From Bacillota bacterium (GTDB taxonomy: Bacteria; Bacillota_I; Bacilli_A; RFN20; CAG-826), in contig DOQE01000049.1 of NCBI GenBank assembly GCA_003512585.1, positions 8,542 through 16,733 of the forward strand: a stretch of 8,192 nt of DNA, in the 5' to 3' direction. This document shows positions 5,650-8,192 of this stretch, piece by piece (the stretch's first letter is position 1; each line of letters begins with the position of its first letter). The translations under genes were made by a program, and so were the position numbers. Under the pieces are notes generated by a model. It worked only from the letters and a program-made list of their open reading frames with translations. It ran no database searches and had not been told where the DNA came from.

Positions 5650-7569
5650 TTACTTTTCATTTGGCTTTGAGCCAGTATAAAGTTGATAACATTTTCCTTT
5701 TTGAGCAAGCAAAGTCTCGTGATTACCTCTTTCAATAATCTTGCCATCTTGAAGAACCATGATGACATCACTATTTTGAATGGTAGAAAGCCTATGGGCT
5801 ATAACAAAGACAGTGCGGCCTTTCATAATCGCGTCCATCCCTTTTTGTACTAACTTTTCGGTTCTAGAATCAATTGAAGAGGTGGCTTCATCGAGAATCA
5901 AAACAGGCGGGTTCGCACAAGCGGCCCTAGCAATTGAAATAAGTTGTCTTTGGCCTTGGGAAAGCCCGGCTCCCGCGCCGTATAAAATCGTCTCATAGCC
6001 ATTTGGAAGCATCCTAATAAAATTATCAGCATTGGCTAATTTCGCTGCCTTAACTACTTCTTCATCGCTTGCCTCTGGATTACCATATCTAATGTTATCC
6101 TTAACAGAAGCGGTAAATAGGCTAGTTTCCTGCAAAACCATGCCCATGGCTCTCCTTAAATCCTTTTTTGCAATCTTATTAATGTTGATATCATCAAACC
6201 TAATCTTTCCATCCTCAATATCATAGAAGCGGTTAAGCAAATTAGTAATTGTAGTTTTGCCAGCCCCAGTAGGACCAACAAAAGCTACTTTTTGTCCAGG
6301 CTCGGCATATAAAGAGATATCATGAAGAACCGTCTTTCCTTTTACGTAAGCAAAATCTACATCATACATATTTATCTTGCCTTTTAGCCAAGTGTAAGTT
6401 GTTGGGCTGCCATCGCTATGAGGATGTTCCCAGGCCCACATTAAAGTTCTTTCGTTTGTTGGCACAGGGTTTCCGTTTTCATCCCTTTTAGCGTTTACTA
6501 ACCTAACATAGCCATCATCTACTTCGCTAGGTTCATCAATCATAGCAAAAATACGTTCCGCACCAGCCAAAGCCATGATAACTAAATTAATTTGCATTGA
6601 CACTTGTCCTAAAGGCAAGGTGAAAGACTTACCCAAAGTCAAGAAGCTAACAACCATACCAGAAGTTAGGGGAATGATATTATAACCAATGAATATACCG
6701 CCAACTAAAGCCAAGACACAATATTGCAAATGGGATAAATTCACTGCAATAGGTCCCAAAATATTGGAAAATTGCTGGGCTTTTGTCGTAAACCCACATA
6801 AAGCATCGTTAAGTTTATCAAATCCTTCTTCGGACTGTTTTTCAAAAGTAAAGACTTTGATAACTTTTTGGCCTGATATCATTTCCTCTATATATCCATT
6901 TGTCATACCTAGACTTCTTTGCTGGGCTATAAAGAAAGTAGAGCTCTTATGAGAAATAAATATTATAAGAGAAAGAATGAGAACAAAGAAAACTAAAACA
7001 ATAAGAGTCATGTAGACATTTATGACTAACATGGCAATTAAGGCTGCAATCATTGTAACAATAGATTGGACTACCATAGGCAAGACACGGGAAATCATTT
7101 CCCTTAAAGTATCAATGTCGTTTGTATAAATCGACATGATATCCCCATGTGTTCTAGTGTCAAAATAAGAAAGAGGCAAAGACTCCATATGGGAGAATAA
7201 TTCATCCCTAATTTGTTTTTGGGTGCCTTGTCCAATTTGAGATACAACTATTTGATATATATAGGTGCAAATTATGCCAAGCAGATAAATGCCAATCATT
7301 ATTAAAATGGCTCCGCCTAAGTCCATAGGCACGCCATATAAATAAGTCGCTTCTCCTTTTAACATAGGAGTAATAAAGCTATCGATAAGAACACTACCGA
7401 TAAACATCGACCCGATAACCCCGGCCCCAGAGGAAATAATTATGGTGACAAAAGCCAAAATAAATAATGCAGGGCTAAATTTGAATATACGGGCAGTCAA
7501 TCTGCCAAAAATAGATATGCTTTTCTTTATGCCAAGTTTTTTTGTGACTGGCCCTTTTTTATTGCTCAT
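5650..7569 (-). CDS. ABC exporter half-transporter, catalytic subunit of a heterodimer
   Basis: Membrane exporter subunit of 639 residues with one transmembrane domain (about six helices, residues 20-325) and one nucleotide-binding domain. The ATP site is canonical: Walker A GPTGAGKTT (432-440), Walker B LILDEATSS with catalytic E561, and H-loop histidine H592. The signature is LSQGQ (536-540) instead of LSGGQ. That is typical of the subunit whose signature faces the partner's degenerate site in TM287/288-like heterodimers. An extended linker of about 60 residues before the ATPase domain contains the WAWEHPH segment (from W378), a variant seen in related Firmicute exporters. The start is the ATG at 7569, not the in-frame ATG at 7599, because GGAGGTGA lies 5 nt upstream of it. 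The first 11 bases overlap the end of the preceding gene, implying translational coupling. The substrate is unknown; drugs, lipids or peptides are all possible. Confidence 0.93.
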   Translation of the reverse strand: MSNKKGPVTKKLGIKKSISIFGRLTARIFKFSPALFILAFVTIIISSGAGVIGSMFIGSVLIDSFITPMLKGEATYLYGVPMDLGGAILIMIGIYLLGIICTYIYQIVVSQIGQGTQKQIRDELFSHMESLPLSYFDTRTHGDIMSIYTNDIDTLREMISRVLPMVVQSIVTMIAALIAMLVINVYMTLIVLVFFVLILSLIIFISHKSSTFFIAQQRSLGMTNGYIEEMISGQKVIKVFTFEKQSEEGFDKLNDALCGFTTKAQQFSNILGPIAVNLSHLQYCVLALVGGIFIGYNIIPLTSGMVVSFLTLGKSFTLPLGQVSMQINLVIMALAGAERIFAMIDEPSEVDDGYVRLVNAKRDENGNPVPTNERTLMWAWEHPHSDGSPTTYTWLKGKINMYDVDFAYVKGKTVLHDISLYAEPGQKVAFVGPTGAGKTTITNLLNRFYDIEDGKIRFDDININKIAKKDLRRAMGMVLQETSLFTASVKDNIRYGNPEASDEEVVKAAKLANADNFIRMLPNGYETILYGAGAGLSQGQRQLISIARAACANPPVLILDEATSSIDSRTEKLVQKGMDAIMKGRTVFVIAHRLSTIQNSDVIMVLQDGKIIERGNHETLLAQKGKCYQLYTGSKPNEK

Positions 7570-8192
7570 CGAAATCACCTCCGCCCATTTGGGTTTCATA
7601 AATCTCTTTATAAACCGATGAAGTATTTAATAATTGCTCATTCGTGCCCATATCAAGGATTTTCCCATCATCCATTACGATTATTAAATCGCAATCTTTA
7701 ATGGAGAGAATCCTTTGGGCAACTATAAATTTCGTCACATTAGGAATCTCTTCTCTGAAAGCCTTTCTAATAAGAGCATCCGTATGAGTATCAACGGCTG
7801 AAGTAGAATCATCCAATATCAATATTTTAGGGGATTTTAATAAGGCCCTGGCAATGCAAAGCCTTTGCCTTTGGCCTCCGGAAACATTAGTTCCGCCTTC
7901 ATCGATAGGAGAATCATACTTAAGTGGAAATTTCTCAATGAATTCATCCGCGCAGGCTAACTTAGCAGCTTTTTTAATTTGCTCATCGCTAGCGTTAGGA
8001 TTACCCCAAAGCAAATTGGATTTAATCGTTCCAGTAAATAAAACATTCTTTTGCAAAACAACAGAAACGTTATCTCTTAATGTTTTTAAATCGTAATCCC
8101 TAACATCGACTCCACCAACCTTAACTGAGCCGGAAGTTACATCATATAGTCTAGCCATCATGGAAATCAAAGTCGATTTCGAAGACCCCGTT
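7559..8192 (-). CDS. ABC exporter half-transporter, degenerate-site subunit (5' part outside window)
   Basis: Only the ATPase domain lies in the window (about 207 residues); the frame is open to the right edge, so the membrane domain lies beyond. Walker A reads TGSSKSTL (about 8191-8168), with Ser where Gly is usual. The Q-loop is VVLQKNVLF and the signature a canonical VSGGQ. Walker B is ILILDDSTSAVD, with Asp replacing the catalytic Glu. The H-loop is VAQR, with Gln replacing His. These changes mark a non-hydrolysing site, as in the degenerate subunit of TM287/288 or BmrC/BmrD-type exporters. Its intact signature would complete the partner's working site. It ends in TAA at 7559, overlapping the next gene by 11 bases (ATGAGCAATAA). 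The Met at 8170 is not the start, because coding continues upstream of it. Confidence 0.92.
   Translation of the reverse strand, partial: TGSSKSTLISMMARLYDVTSGSVKVGGVDVRDYDLKTLRDNVSVVLQKNVLFTGTIKSNLLWGNPNASDEQIKKAAKLACADEFIEKFPLKYDSPIDEGGTNVSGGQRQRLCIARALLKSPKILILDDSTSAVDTHTDALIRKAFREEIPNVTKFIVAQRILSIKDCDLIIVMDDGKILDMGTNEQLLNTSSVYKEIYETQMGGGDFDEQ
7575..7582 (-). promoter_or_regulatory. Ribosome binding site of the second ABC gene
   Basis: GGAGGTGA on the minus strand is a near-perfect Shine-Dalgarno 5 nt before the ATG at 7569. It is embedded in the final codons of the upstream gene and selects this ATG over the one at 7599. Confidence 0.85.

Noticed and set aside
1..8192. Mycoplasma-type code (TGA as Trp).
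   Set aside because: All genes are full length with TGG for Trp and no in-frame TGA needs explaining.
1..8192. CRISPR arrays, tRNA/rRNA genes, insertion sequences.
   Set aside because: No regularly spaced repeats, no cloverleaf or rRNA-like segments and no transposase-like frame were seen.

Overview
The window comes from an AT-rich genome that reads with the standard bacterial code (TGG for Trp, stops TAA/TAG, no in-frame TGA). Apt resembles Bacillus-type Apt. A perfect CcpA-type cre site, strong GGAGG ribosome sites and a heterodimeric ABC exporter of Firmicute type all suggest a low-GC Bacillota, perhaps a Bacilli/Erysipelotrichia-like gut anaerobe. The lineage is inference.

Layout. (1) 1-2213, plus strand: the 3' part of an AzgA-type NCS2 purine permease, a weak hairpin, apt (adenine phosphoribosyltransferase) and a strong terminator. 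Together these form a purine uptake and salvage unit. (2) 2215-3578, minus strand: an AAA/DUF4143 ATPase broken by one missing base in an A7 run just after its Walker A motif. (3) 3579-3994: a regulatory intergenic region. It holds a 12-bp direct repeat, a 12-bp inverted repeat, a cre site, a 24-codon leader ORF with its own Shine-Dalgarno, and a U-rich tract running into an intrinsic terminator. (4) 3995-5524, plus strand: a UraA/PyrP-type uracil permease, then a bidirectional terminator. (5) 5650-8192, minus strand: two overlapping genes for a heterodimeric ABC exporter, with the upstream one cut by the window edge.

The most interesting element is the leader of the uracil permease. A short ORF ends exactly where the terminator hairpin begins, and its last third is about two-thirds U. 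This is the architecture of UTP-sensing, translation-coupled attenuation known from enterobacterial pyrBI, here in front of a pyrimidine permease in an apparent Firmicute. I could not find a PyrR-binding loop or a purine riboswitch core there. A second hairpin can sequester the leader ORF's ribosome site and is mutually exclusive with a putative pause hairpin.

Functionally, the plus-strand genes form a nucleobase-scavenging neighbourhood (purine uptake, adenine to AMP, uracil uptake), interrupted by a defective ATPase gene and flanked by an unrelated exporter.
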